This document shows, piece after piece, positions 32,565-42,594 of a DNA stretch of 64,000 bases. The stretch's first letter is position 1, and every line of letters begins with the position of its first letter. The translations under genes were made by a program, and so were the position numbers. A model generated the notes under the pieces. It searched no databases, was not told where the DNA came from, and saw only the letters and a list, made by a program, of their open reading frames with translations. The stretch covers positions 753,954-817,953 of the forward strand of contig RDEW01000008.1 in NCBI GenBank assembly GCA_011109175.1, written 5' to 3'. Origin of the DNA: Dicyema japonicum (lineage: Eukaryota > Dicyemida > Rhombozoa > Dicyemidae).

Positions 32565-34065
32565 TTATAGGTTATACCCCCAGGCATAAGCCTTCCAACC
32601 ATTTGATTAAGGAATTGAGCATTCCCTGATTCATTTGATCTGCGACTTTGTAGTAAAATGTGTACATCAATTTAGCTGTTGGATGTTTGGACATGTCTGA
32701 GTTTGGATGAGGTCACACGACCTTATTATGGATGACATTTTCAACTAAAGTAGAATTGGAACTTTGAATGTACTTTCAGGAATTACACCTCAAATTGGCG
32801 AACAAATGAAAACAGTGGATGATCTTGATGAAATATGAAAATCTAAGTGAGGAAATGAATATGAAAAAGGAGGGAGTGCTATTAACTAAATACAGGTTTG
32901 TTAACTTATAAAGCATCAATTGTGGAGTAGTGGAAATTATTAAGCACTACAATATTAACAGGAATTATGACTCATTCATAGAAACAACATTACTCACAAT
33001 TATAAAATTAATGATTTAGTCTTTGGAACAATTCATGAGATATAGCAGATAGGAGTAGTGATAGACTTGTCGTTCTTGTCGATATTAGTGCCGTCGAATA
33101 AACTATAAGATATTTGCATTCCAAAAAATTTAAATTATAATCAAAAGAACAAAGACACTTTAAGAGATCCGAATATATTTCGACGAGTCAATACAAAACA
33201 TTGAGTTAATCCTTTTTATTTGGTGTTGACGACTTTCCCAGTGAAAATGGTGTAGATTTATTATAGATTCTATAAGAAATAAATTATTAATTTTAAGAGG
33301 TTTATGACTTATATCCATAGCTTCAGCATTCAATGTAGTATCAATTTTCTTTAAGTCTCTCTTAGTGGAAAGCATTACGCAACAAATTATGTGACATGGG
33401 CCACTGATTACCTGTGGACAACCCGTTACATTAAGCTTGAACTAAGATTAACTTGAATTATTGATTTATTAACCACAAAGAATAATTAATTTAAGTAACT
33501 ATTTTTAGTCTATCCATTCCTGCAGTCGATATTTCAACTTTCGAATTTTTATCTATTAAAATATTTAAAACTATCTCAACGCGATTTTAGAAAAAAAGTT
33601 TTCGATCTCTTTTTTATTAAAAGACAAATTACTTTGAATCTCTTAGAGTTATTATGATAGTGATAAATTATATACTGAATAAGCACAAAAATAGGATTTA
33701 TTACTTGATAATAAAAACTTACAGAAATCTTAAACTTAATTGCAAAAACGTTGGCTGAATAAAAATGATATTTTGGGTGTTAATTAGAGTTGGGAAACTT
33801 GAGATTATCCCCAAGTAAAAAAAGTGAAAGAACTAATTTCAAATGACCTGAGTTACATATCCGACTTGCGAACAAACATTAACCACTAAGAAATTGGTCA
33901 AACAGTTGATGGAACAAGGTTTTTAAAAAACGTAAGTTACAAAAATTTCATTTTCAATTTTTATCAGCTTTAGTAAGCATCTATTAAATAAATCGACAAG
34001 AGTAGTAAGCATCTATTACATAAATTTCCTAGTAAACACACACTTTATTTAAAAAGGAAAAAATA
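32565..34065. other. Unassigned region, possible host exons
   Basis: Near 32775-32895 a plus-strand stretch reads ITPQIGEQMKTVDDLDEI and, one base later, YENLSEEMNMKKEGVLLTKY before a GT dinucleotide, which looks like an exon but is unrecognised. The rest is AT-rich with no clear signal. Confidence 0.3.
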
Positions 34066-34199
34066 GTAAAATTTATTGCAGATGCAAAAAATTAAATAAT
34101 GCAATCTTCAACCCTTGAGAAATCGTACTTATTATTACTAAAACAGTATGCGGATAGTATGGACATATGAAATATTTTACTTCAACTTCTATTTTGATA

Positions 34200-36110
34200 G
34201 AGAGGCCATCCAATATTAATTTTGCTTCTATACTTATTGAGACAAACAGCCCTCTCCCGAACGACAACGAAATTTCCTAAGAAACAATTGCTTATTTGGT
34301 TCCGTTCAGTTTAATTATTTAACCCAATCTCCCTAGCAAATAAGAAGCCGGAAACTTTTAGCTGGAATTGTCGAGGACTTTAATAAATCTTTCAAAAACA
34401 ATGATCCAGACATGAGAAAATCTATTAAAGGTTCGTAATAGTTCGTGAGTGATCCACGAGTCAGGATTAGTTTGCAGTTTAAAATACCTGGAGTGAATTA
34501 GAAGAGGTTTATTTTTAAGCAAGAGTATCCGAGAGACTAGATCGTCCACAGAAACGATTGACTAGATCGATCCGAGAGACTTGATCGTCCGCTTGTAGGA
34601 CAAAGATTACCGACATCTCAACAAAAAATGAGACAACCAAATGATCCTCGCAACATTATTAGCTTGATTATTTAATGTGATTAAACTGAATGTAGTTAGG
34701 CTCGATTTTTAAAGAATTTGGTGTAATACGAGCAATAGGAATGATATTTTCATTAAAATAGTTTACTCAGTTAAAGACAGATCAAATTAAGATCATCGAC
34801 AATATAAACTTTCCCAAACCTTTTTCTTGCTGAGATCCTCAAAGTTTAAAAAATTCTACATGGAGGCAATCCGATACTTTGATTTCAAATATCGGAAGCG
34901 TGACATTGGAGCTACTCGTTAGTATTCGCCGTGAATGGAATTAAGTTATGGAAAGTCTCTTTCTAAATTGAGCCAAAATTCACCGGAAACTCCAGGAGAA
35001 GTTTCAATCAAAGTAAAATGATAGCTAAGTCATTTAAGGTCTCAGTTGATTTCTACAATAATTATAATTCTCCTAGGAGTCGTTTATATTAATCACGTGC
35101 TCTGAATTAGACATTTATGTGTTTAGTTGGAATTAAAATAAATATATATTTTCGATAAAGATTAATAAATAGTCAAAATCTGTTATTTGGGAGCTGATTT
35201 ACACAAGTAGGACAATAGGAGAAACAGACATTTCCACAGTTTCTGCAGAAGGTGGATGAATTTGAAGGAAGATGCATTTCTCGAATGAGCTCTTCACATT
35301 CGGATTGCAATCTATGATGAATGTAAACAAGTCTATTTTGGTATAAACTCATATACTGAATATGATTTTGTATAAGATCACAATTCAAACACTCACATTG
35401 TTTCCACGTGGGTCATAACTACTGGGTGATTCAGGAATCATGCCAAATCCCTTTGAATTCTGATTATTGACATCACGAACAATATTTTCGTCGTTTTGGC
35501 ATGCTTTAATGATGCTATTATTTTCATATGTTGAGTCTTTTAGGAGATTTTCAATTTTAAACTTATTTTCCGTGTTTTTCCAGCCAACGGGTGGTTTCTT
35601 TTTCTTTATAAACTTTTGATGGATCTTTCGATGTCGGCACAGATTTGAGTGTTGTGTGTACTTTTTCGAGCAAAACTAACATAACAAGAATGATTTGTAC
35701 ATTACAGTAATATGGCTTGAAGGTTTTATGGACATGTGAATGCTGCTTTAGACCACTCTTTGTGTGAAAGGATTTATTGCAAAGCTCGCACATATATCTT
35801 TCTTTCTCCATGTTTTTATTTACTACCTCGACTAGAGTTTCGTGTTTTTAAAAAGCTACTTTTGTGATTCGTATGCTTTATAATGTAATTTTGCGTAGAT
35901 GCTGAGCTATGCTTGTGTTGTCGGGTTTTTCGTTGTTTGAAATAAAATAATGAAACTGATAAATTATTGTTTTTAATTTGTCCTTATTAGAATATCTCAG
36001 TAATCGCAAAATTCTTTTTGTCTTTGGGTGTATTTGAAATGATTGATAATTCTGTTTGAATGCACCATTATCAGTAATGTAGTTGATTAAAACTGATATA
36101 ATTTAAATGT
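34200..36110. repeat. Segmental duplication, copy 1 (with 59345-62560)
   Basis: Shares long collinear blocks with 59345-62560 in direct orientation, for example CCTCTCCCGAACGACAACG, GATCCTCGCAACATTATTAG, GACATTGGAGCTACTC and the whole zinc-finger gene. Copy 2 has a 335-bp LINE insertion and additional unmatched DNA. Confidence 0.8.
35164..35811 (-). CDS. C2H2 zinc-finger protein, two exons
   Basis: The ATG at 35811 begins MEKERYMCELCNKSFHTKSG, a first finger C-x2-C-x12-H-x3-H. Exon 1 ends at 35701; a 25-nt GT..AG intron (35676-35700) restores a second canonical finger, CNFCSKKYTQHSNLCRHRKI-H. A Lys-rich segment (KKKKPPVGW) and an Asn/Glu-rich tail follow, then after one missing base near 35393 a C-terminal part with CRNCGNVCFSYCPTC, possibly another metal-binding knot, ending at 35173. 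Two tandem fingers suggest nucleic-acid binding. The frame change near 35393 is absent in the paralogue at 61.8 kb, where the frame runs through (SGCLNCD). Function unknown. Confidence 0.7.
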
Positions 36111-36315
36111 TTCATAATTTGTCACGTAAAGATTTCTTATTATTGACAAAATTCATAGAACCATAACTATCATTATTATTATTAAAAGCAGTCGCGAGAA
36201 AACATATAATTCATGCCAGTTAATGTTTCTTGTGAGGTTGTTTAAGTCCTCTACAATTAAAAGTTCTTAGAGTGAACTAAGAAGTTGGTAAAGAGTACGA
36301 ATAATAATTATTATT

Positions 36316-36770
36316 ACCCCCAGGATCACTGGGTCAAAGAGAAAGAAAATAAGTTCTCATCTAACTAAGTGATCCCAGACCGACAAAGGATAGGACGAGT
36401 CCGGCGAGGTCGAGAATCCTGAACAGCTCTTTTCATTGGACATGACATCGGCTTAAAATTTCTGTATGATTGTAGATATTTCGATAGTGTATGGAATAGA
36501 GGGCAGCTCGGTAAACTAGCCTCCTTTAAGAGTTTCCGTTGTAATTCAATTAAGAAATTTTCAATGGGTTGGATTTTGTGTTCTGGTCCAATTAACCTTA
36601 TTGCAGTCTCCTCGATTGCGGATAGTTTCAATGAGGAGGATCGTGAAATCTGCATTGCCCATGAAAAAACTTACATACGTCATCGTTGGTCGGATAAATT
36701 GTTCATAAATCGTGACAAGTCCACCAGTTTGATCTCTAAGTGTTTTTGATAGCACTTTTTAAATTCTCAT
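36316..36770 (-). mobile_element. LINE RT C-terminus and 3' end with hairpin
   Basis: Minus-strand frames read LVTIYEQFIRPTMTYVSFFM and IQPIENFLIELQRKLLKEAS. The end has GGGATCACTTAGTTAG and then CCCAGTGATCCTGGGGGTAATAATAAT. A perfect 5-bp stem CCCAG/CTGGG encloses TGATC. Confidence 0.7.
36322..36375 (-). repeat. LINE 3' inverted repeat GGATCAC/GTGATCC
   Basis: The arms GGATCAC and GTGATCC are perfect complements about 40 nt apart. The common form of the structure described in the findings. Confidence 0.65.
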
Positions 36771-37249
36771 TTTCTTCAGAGCAGAAGTTAGAAACTCATC
36801 TAACATACCTTACAAATTTCATCAAAGATATCCTACAGCGCAAATCTCATCAAAAGTCATTGTTATGGTTTATCGGTATAGAAAAAGCTTTCGACACTGT
36901 CCCAAGAAAAATTTTGATAAGAAAGATCTTTAAGTCTTAAATCCCAAACAACGTGAAAATCTGGATTGCTAATTTTCTAAATGAAAGAAGAGGAAGATTA
37001 ACAAATAGAAAAACTATGTCAATGACCAATTTCCATCTAAATGGGGTCTCTCAGGGATCTTCACTGTCAGCACACCTGTTCAACCTATTCCTAAATGATA
37101 TGTTCTCCCTTACCAGTGACGATACTCTGGTTCTGACATATTTAGTTGATATAATAGTAGCAGTCAAAGATCAGTGGGTTCATACTGCTGTATACCGGAT
37201 ACAAGCTTCATTGGACGATCTGAACTGTTGGCTCGTCAAGAACATTCTA

Positions 37250-38584
37250 CAGTCAGACCCCGAATTGGGGCAGACCCCAGGGGTGGGGCACCCCCGCATT
37301 TTGGGGCATTTTTTTATTGGCCAACATTTTGGCAGAGTAAAATTGAAAATCGATAAAAAATATGGAAATTTTGGGGCACTATAAAATTGCGGGGAATGAA
37401 ATTATAAGTAAATAAAATTATATTTTATTAATAAATATATAATTTTAATTTACACATTTATTAACATTTTCTGTTGTGAATGGTTATCAACTACGAAACA
37501 AAATTAACGATTGCTAAATTGATATTGAAGAACAAATCATCTGAAAGACAGATAATTAAAAAATACAAAATTAGTAAAGGCATGATTTCGCGAATAAAAA
37601 AAACAATTGTACCTTTTCTTGAACAAGGTACTATAAACACGGATGAGGATCCTATGCCTTATTGTGAGAAATCTAAATTCGATAATCAAGTTTTTGAAAT
37701 ATTTCATAAACTACGCGAAGATAAGGTTCCAATATCAGGTCCTTTCATAAAGAAAATTGCCTTATATACGGCTTCAAAAATTGGATTTGATACTTTCAAA
37801 GCTTCAAACGGCTGGCTTGACAGATTTAAAATTCTGGATGACTGGAAATATTTTTATGAGCTGGTTGACTCGGATAAATGAAAGATTTTATACAATCAAC
37901 AGAAAAGTATTAATATTGCTTGATAATGCGGGATGTCATAAAACTATTGAATGCTCAAATATTGAGTTTTTATTTTTGCCAAAAAATACAACACCGTATT
38001 TGCAACGATTGGATATGGGAATTATCAAGACCTTTAAAAATTATTACTCAAATTATCTGATTCAGTATTTGTGTTATGAGGAGATGATGATGAATTCAAA
38101 CGGTTGATAAACAAAATAAACCTTCGTCATGTAATGCTGCTAATTTCTAAAAGCTGGGAAAAACTTGATCCAGTTTAATATTTAATTGTCGGAATCAAAT
38201 TGAAAAGATTCGTGATTCCCTAAAAATTGAAGATACCATTACAGAAGAAATGATCAACAATGCCGTAGACGAAACATTGAATGGGAAAGTGACGAATTCG
38301 TTGATAATATTTACAACGAAAAAAAAAAGATAACATGGAAACAATTCTAAGAGAAACGCAAGATTTTCTTGATCAGTTAGAGAAGAAAATTTTTTACATA
38401 TCTCCTGAAATTTCGACTTAATTTTATGAAAAATGTAAGAAGTAAAAGGATAACTAGAGATAAATTAACTGATTATTTTTCTAAAATTGATTTTTGATGT
38501 TTAAAATCTCTGTTTTATTAAACCCCTGTTTTTGGGGCACCCCCGCTTTTTGGGGCACTTGGTGCCCAATTCGGGGTCGGACTG
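37250..38584 (+). mobile_element. Pogo/Tigger-like DNA transposon, TA target site
   Basis: A 1335-bp element with TIRs CAGTC(A)GACCCCGAATTGGG on the left and the same sequence inverted on the right (CCCAATTCGGGGTCGGACTG), flanked by TA at 37248-37249 and 38585-38586. A GGGGCACCCCCGC block repeats inside both ends. The 47.5-kb LINE copy gives the empty site ACATTCTACATACAAG, which confirms precise insertion. The transposase inside is broken. Confidence 0.88.
37480..38497 (+). pseudogene. Pogo-like transposase, internally deleted
   Basis: The frame 37480-37881 holds an N-terminal helix-turn-helix (ERQIIKKYKISKGMISRIKK) and part of a CENP-B type domain (FDTFKASNGWLDRFKI). A deletion and frame change then lead to LILLDNAGCHKTIECSNIEF, LFLPKNTTPYLQRLDMGII, the middle and end of the DDE-1 catalytic core; the first catalytic Asp is missing. 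A C-terminal piece RSKRITRDKLTDYFSKI (about 38430-38497) resembles a PCNA-binding PIP box, a feature reported for pogo. Not functional. Confidence 0.8.
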
Positions 38585-39195
38585 TACATACAAGACTCGA
38601 AAAGTCTTATACAACAATTTTCACAACAAACAGAAGATTGACAAACTCCGCTCCATGTGTAACCATAAATGGAAACTCAATCCCCACGACCAACTCGGTC
38701 AAGATACTGGGCGTAACTTACGACTCACTTTTGACCTTCAGCAAACATCGACAACGTCATCTCCTCGGCACAACGAAAGCTAAATTTTGTTAAAACACTC
38801 CTTGGACAATATAAGTGGTGTTTCAACTCAAACTTGGACTCGCTCTACGTGCAGTATATTCAACCGTCTCTAACTTAAGGGTGTGCTATGGGGAGCCAAC
38901 CTATCAAACGAGAATATGGAAAAAATCAATACATTCCAAAAAATGGCAAGTAAGGCTCTGCAAAAATTTTCCGAGACACCTCTAAACCCTATACCATTTG
39001 AGAAATTAGTGAGGAAATCCGGAGCCCTACTACGCCTTAAAAAGTCAGAAACCCCCGCCCAATTCTGAAATGCGTTGGAACTCGGGAGGAACACCGAGCA
39101 AAAATGAGATGGCTAGTCGAGGCGGCCGGAATCACCTGACGGCTATGTAGTTATTTAATTTGTCGATGATTTTTGGTTTTAATAAATAAATAAAA

Positions 39196-39485
39196 ATTAT
39201 TGTAATCGGGCGTAGGCTGTTTAGATTGCCTCTTTCTTTTCCAGGTTTGTAAATTGGGATCAAAGTGCCATTCCCCGCATCAAATGGACTGTGACATTTG
39301 TACGTTCTGTTCAGGACTGTGCAGATTAACTCAGCCACCCTGTCTGGCGCATATTTCAATAATTCTGCATTCACGTTGTCCAGTCCAGGGGCTCTGCCAT
39401 TCTTGAGCTTACCCAAGGCTGAAACGACTCCGTAATGCGTGATACTCTGATTCAAGTCTCTGGGAATTCCTTCGAACAGTTCCAA
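39196..39485 (-). mobile_element. F3-type LINE RT fragment
   Basis: ALGKLKNGRAPGLDNVNAEL, KYAPDRVAELICTVLNRTYK and GTLIPIYKPGKERGNLNSLR match the region before RT motif 2 in F3 (LNTGRSAGPDFITAELLQYG...WLIPLQKPGKSKG). The F2 element above ends exactly where this fragment begins. Confidence 0.7.
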
Positions 39486-39489
39486 GTGT

Positions 39490-40405
39490 GTTTATTGAGA
39501 TATAGTCGCTATTGTAGAAAGCGGCAATTTTATTTGCTGATTGACACGTTCATCCTTTTACAAGAGACCAAGCTTTTTGGGTATCCACTACTTATAAATT
39601 TACCGGATTCAATGTATTGATAGTCGACGACAAGTGGAAGACTATTGACCCTCGTCAGAAAAGGTATTATGTTCGATGAACACTCTATGTTCCCCCTCCT
39701 ATGCAAAAGGGTTGTCAATGGATTTGTCTGCCCTAGATATGATGGAAAACTTAATTAACAACAATTTAGCAACAAGTTACGGAATAGGTACTATCAGTCC
39801 ACCAGTTGGCCTGGACTGTTCATCCCAGTAGCCCACTTTCCTTGCTAACCATACATCTGCTGGTCTTGGAAGTTACACATCCTGATTTGAATATCTTCCC
39901 TGACTGGCCTACAAGTTTGTTCTCTTCCTCAGTCAGGCTTTCGTACAATTTCTTTCCAAGGGATAGTTTGTTCGCCGCTCGCCTTGTTTTCTCAAGTCTA
40001 GCGAGGATCCTCTCCCTCGAGGGGCTGTAAAACCATCCCTCGCTCCCATAGATAAGTTATGGAAGAATCACATTCCGAAAAACAAAAAGCATGGTATGGA
40101 AAACTTGTTGGTGTCCAGGGATTTTAATGCCAAGCTCCCTTCGTGGTATGAGAATCAACCTCCAGACACAAGGGGGTTTCATATTATTTCCCAATTAGAA
40201 AATCTGTCCATTATGAACGACCCAAATAGGAATACACAAACCCCGTATAATAGCAAGGATTCAGTTACACCACCGGATATTACGTTATGTTCACCACGGC
40301 TTGCTCCGATTATATACTGGTCTGTAAATAAATGCAAAGAAAGTTACATGAAATGCGGGTGTAAGCCAATAAGCCTGGAGATAATGGAGTCTTGCTGAGA
40401 CTATT
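39490..40405 (+). mobile_element. F2 LINE endonuclease fragments
   Basis: LLIDTFILLQETKL (39530, family DIxxLQETRL) and, further on, SRDFNAKLPSWYENQPPDTR, IMNDPNRNTQTPYNSKDSVT and PPDITLCSPRLAP (40105-40310), the C-terminal half of the APE domain including the GDFNAK motif (here SRDFNAK). Frames are broken. Confidence 0.7.
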
Positions 40406-40545
40406 CGGACACATTCTGATGAAGTTGCTATTCCAGCCAAACAGAAATATGGACGACTACTATGTTTGTCAAGAGGGCTGATTCCGCAGAAAGCATAAGA
40501 TAACTTTGCTAGTCGTCCTACAAAAAGACTTTGAAAAACGTAATA

Positions 40546-41659
40546 CAGTATAACCTCCATTTTGAAAAATTACCCCAAAAACAGGGGTTTCCCAAAAATG
40601 GAGATTGGAATAGCCATACTCCGAAGGAACTCGTTCGCAATCCACGCAGCAGGCTTCCTCAACTGAAATTTGTTTAATTGTTAAAAAAAATTTAAAAAAA
40701 AAAATTAAATATTCACAAAAATACTTTACTTATTAATAAAATTAATGGAAAATATGTTAAAACTGTTAAAGTTTTTATAAAAATGAAGAAAATGTGTGAA
40801 CAGTTGCATTCAGTTTGGTCATATGACTTATCATCATTTTCTTCTTCATATTCAGTAATTACATCTACAATTATGGTGTCCGAATTTTCTTTCTCACTAC
40901 AGTCGAACTCGTTTTGGAATACAAAGTGTTCCAAAAACCGAAGGTTCTGTCAAAAAATAACACCAATATAAATTTAATAATTTAATTAATGCAAGAAAGT
41001 CTTAAAAATCATTATTTATTGAAAAATAATCATAATTCTATTTCCATATCCATAGTTTTTCTTAAAACTACTAAATAAATTTTGTCTGAAACAGTAAAAA
41101 TCCTTTAACGAACTTGGAGCAATATCTAGAACTGATTCTTTCAATTCATTAATTTTTCTTAATTTTTTCCAACCAGTGATTGGACTCTTTTAACAACAAA
41201 TAATTCAACATCTTTGCTACTTTAGAAGCAATAATTTTTTTAAAAAGACCGAATTTTTTTATACGTGATACAGCCCCTAAAAAACTAAAATTACTAAAAA
41301 AAACCTTTACTAATTTTGTGTTTATTTACAATATCTCGTTCAGCACGATGTTCATTTTCACTCATTTCCTCAGCAATTTTAATCCTTAACTCACGACTAA
41401 GCTTACGAGCCATAACCACAAGAATGCAAAAATTACACAAGGTTTCAAAATAAAATTTTGTATAATTAATTTTAATATTAATAGCAAATATGTATATAAA
41501 TTAAAAATCTAGTGCCCCACTTATAGGTTCCGATAATTTCCAAATTTGGAAAATATCGCATAAAAATTATGCCATTTTCAAATTACTCCAAAAACAGAAG
41601 TTTCCCCGAAAATAGAGGTTCCCCAAGCCAGAGGTCTGCCCCAAATGGAGGTCATACTG
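40546..41659 (-). mobile_element. Second pogo-like DNA transposon, TA target site
   Basis: The TIRs CAGTATAACCTCCATTTTG (left) and CAGTATGACCTCCATTTGG (right, inverted) are flanked by TA at 40544-40545 and 41660-41661. Length 1114 bp. Both ends carry further CCCC/GGGG-rich subterminal blocks. At 40603-40690 it contains 88 bp of an F4 LINE 3' end also found at 60412-60499. Only the N-terminal transposase exon region is recognisable inside, on the minus strand. Confidence 0.82.
41130..41413 (-). pseudogene. Pogo-like transposase N-terminus with 28-nt intron
   Basis: The ATG at 41413 gives MARKLSRELRIKIAEEMSEN and ERDIVNKHKISKG; a 28-nt GT..AG intron (41277-41304) is followed by AVSRIKKFGLFKKI. 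Joined, KISKGAVSRIKK parallels KISKGMISRIKK of the other pogo copy, which lacks the intron. The catalytic domain is missing or too decayed to read. Confidence 0.65.
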
Positions 41660-41770
41660 TACTAGTATTGAAATCGGCTGACGACCTTTACGCATTAGGA
41701 ACCCTAGCTAAGGTGCGTGCTAAAAAGAGCCTAGAAAGGGGCCATAGGGGCAGCTTATCCAAGCTATAGA

Positions 41771-42590
41771 GTTCACGCTATTAAGCTATACTCACTTTTT
41801 TTCCTCGAAATTTTTTATCAGATGAGATCGACTGTTAGATATCACTGTGTTATATTGACAGCGTTGAAGACTTCGAGCGCACGGTTTTATTCGATGGCAG
41901 GTGCGTGTTCACTGTGAATTCGATTTCAAATCAGTCAAGTTTATCTTTAATCAGTATTAAAAAGAAATTCCTGACAAACGAGGAGAAAGAAGCTGTGTTA
42001 TAGATTTTTGTTGACAACAAAGAGCGATTGGACCTGGAGGTAAATGACTTTTTGTTTATTGTATGATAAATTTAATGATACACCTCACTTTAACTTGATC
42101 TTTATTTATTCTCATCTATGACAGAAAGTTCGTCAGTTGGGGACCACCAGCCCAAACCGTCCCATGCTGTTCTTGTTGTGAGAAAAACTTATCGAAAGAA
42201 GATCAGAAAGTGTGAGTAAAATCTCTAAGATAGGCAAAAACATGAATCACGCAAAAAGCAGAGTCATTTTGAGTTGTAAATCTGAGAGTGAGGCCGTTCG
42301 GAGAGGTTTGGCCGCTTTCAACCAATATCATCGATCGCGTAAGAGCACTCCTCTTTTGAGGAAAGAGCAGATAGAAAGCGTAAGAGTACTCCACCTTTGA
42401 AAAAAGAGCACTCTTCAGAGTTTCGTCATGAAACAAGACACGAGAAAAGACGATTCATCCACGTCCCTGATCGGATACTGGTTTTATCTAATGAAACAAG
42501 TTTTACATAATTACCCCCAAGTCGAGGTAAAAAACATACTTTTCAAGCATCACGTCCATTCATTTTCGTCATTGCGTGAACTTTAGTTAG
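41771..42590. other. Unassigned region, possible exons
   Basis: KKKFLTNEEKEAVL-stop-IFVDNKERLDLE (about 41965-42039) ends at a GT that looks like a donor, and a Lys/Arg/Ser-rich frame follows at 42200-42450. Nothing was recognised. Confidence 0.25.
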
Positions 42591-42594
42591 TTAG

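Larger units (their letters stand above)
36780..39195 (+). mobile_element. F2 LINE interrupted by pogo element
   Basis: THLTYLTNFIKDILQRKSHQ, IGIEKAFDTVPRKILIRKIF (motif A), IWIANFLNERRGRL, HLNGVSQGSSLSAHLFNLFL (motif B), then VLTYLVDIIVAVKDQ, where the catalytic YADD has become YLVD, so the RT is dead. LDDLNCWLVKNILQ runs into the pogo element at 37250. Beyond it, frames resume with TYKTRKV... and end LPIxFEKLVRKSGALLRLKK, with a GGAATCACCTGACGGC block and a GTTTTAATAAATAAATAAA tail. The 47-kb minus copy shows the uninterrupted sequence. Confidence 0.8.
40410..41770 (+). mobile_element. F3 LINE C-terminus interrupted by second pogo element
   Basis: LFGHILMKLLFQPNRNMDDY, then HKITLLVVLQKDFEKRN up to 40545. 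The same protein resumes at 41660 with LKSADDLYALGTLAKVRAKK, matching the F3 C-terminus RVTLPTILNGDL...TSADDLDTLRELARSRG. The break is filled exactly by the transposon 40546-41659. Confidence 0.75.

Noticed and set aside
36301-36316. ATT microsatellite as an independent feature
   Set aside because: It is the tail of the adjacent LINE copy; most ATT and AAATA runs here are LINE tails.
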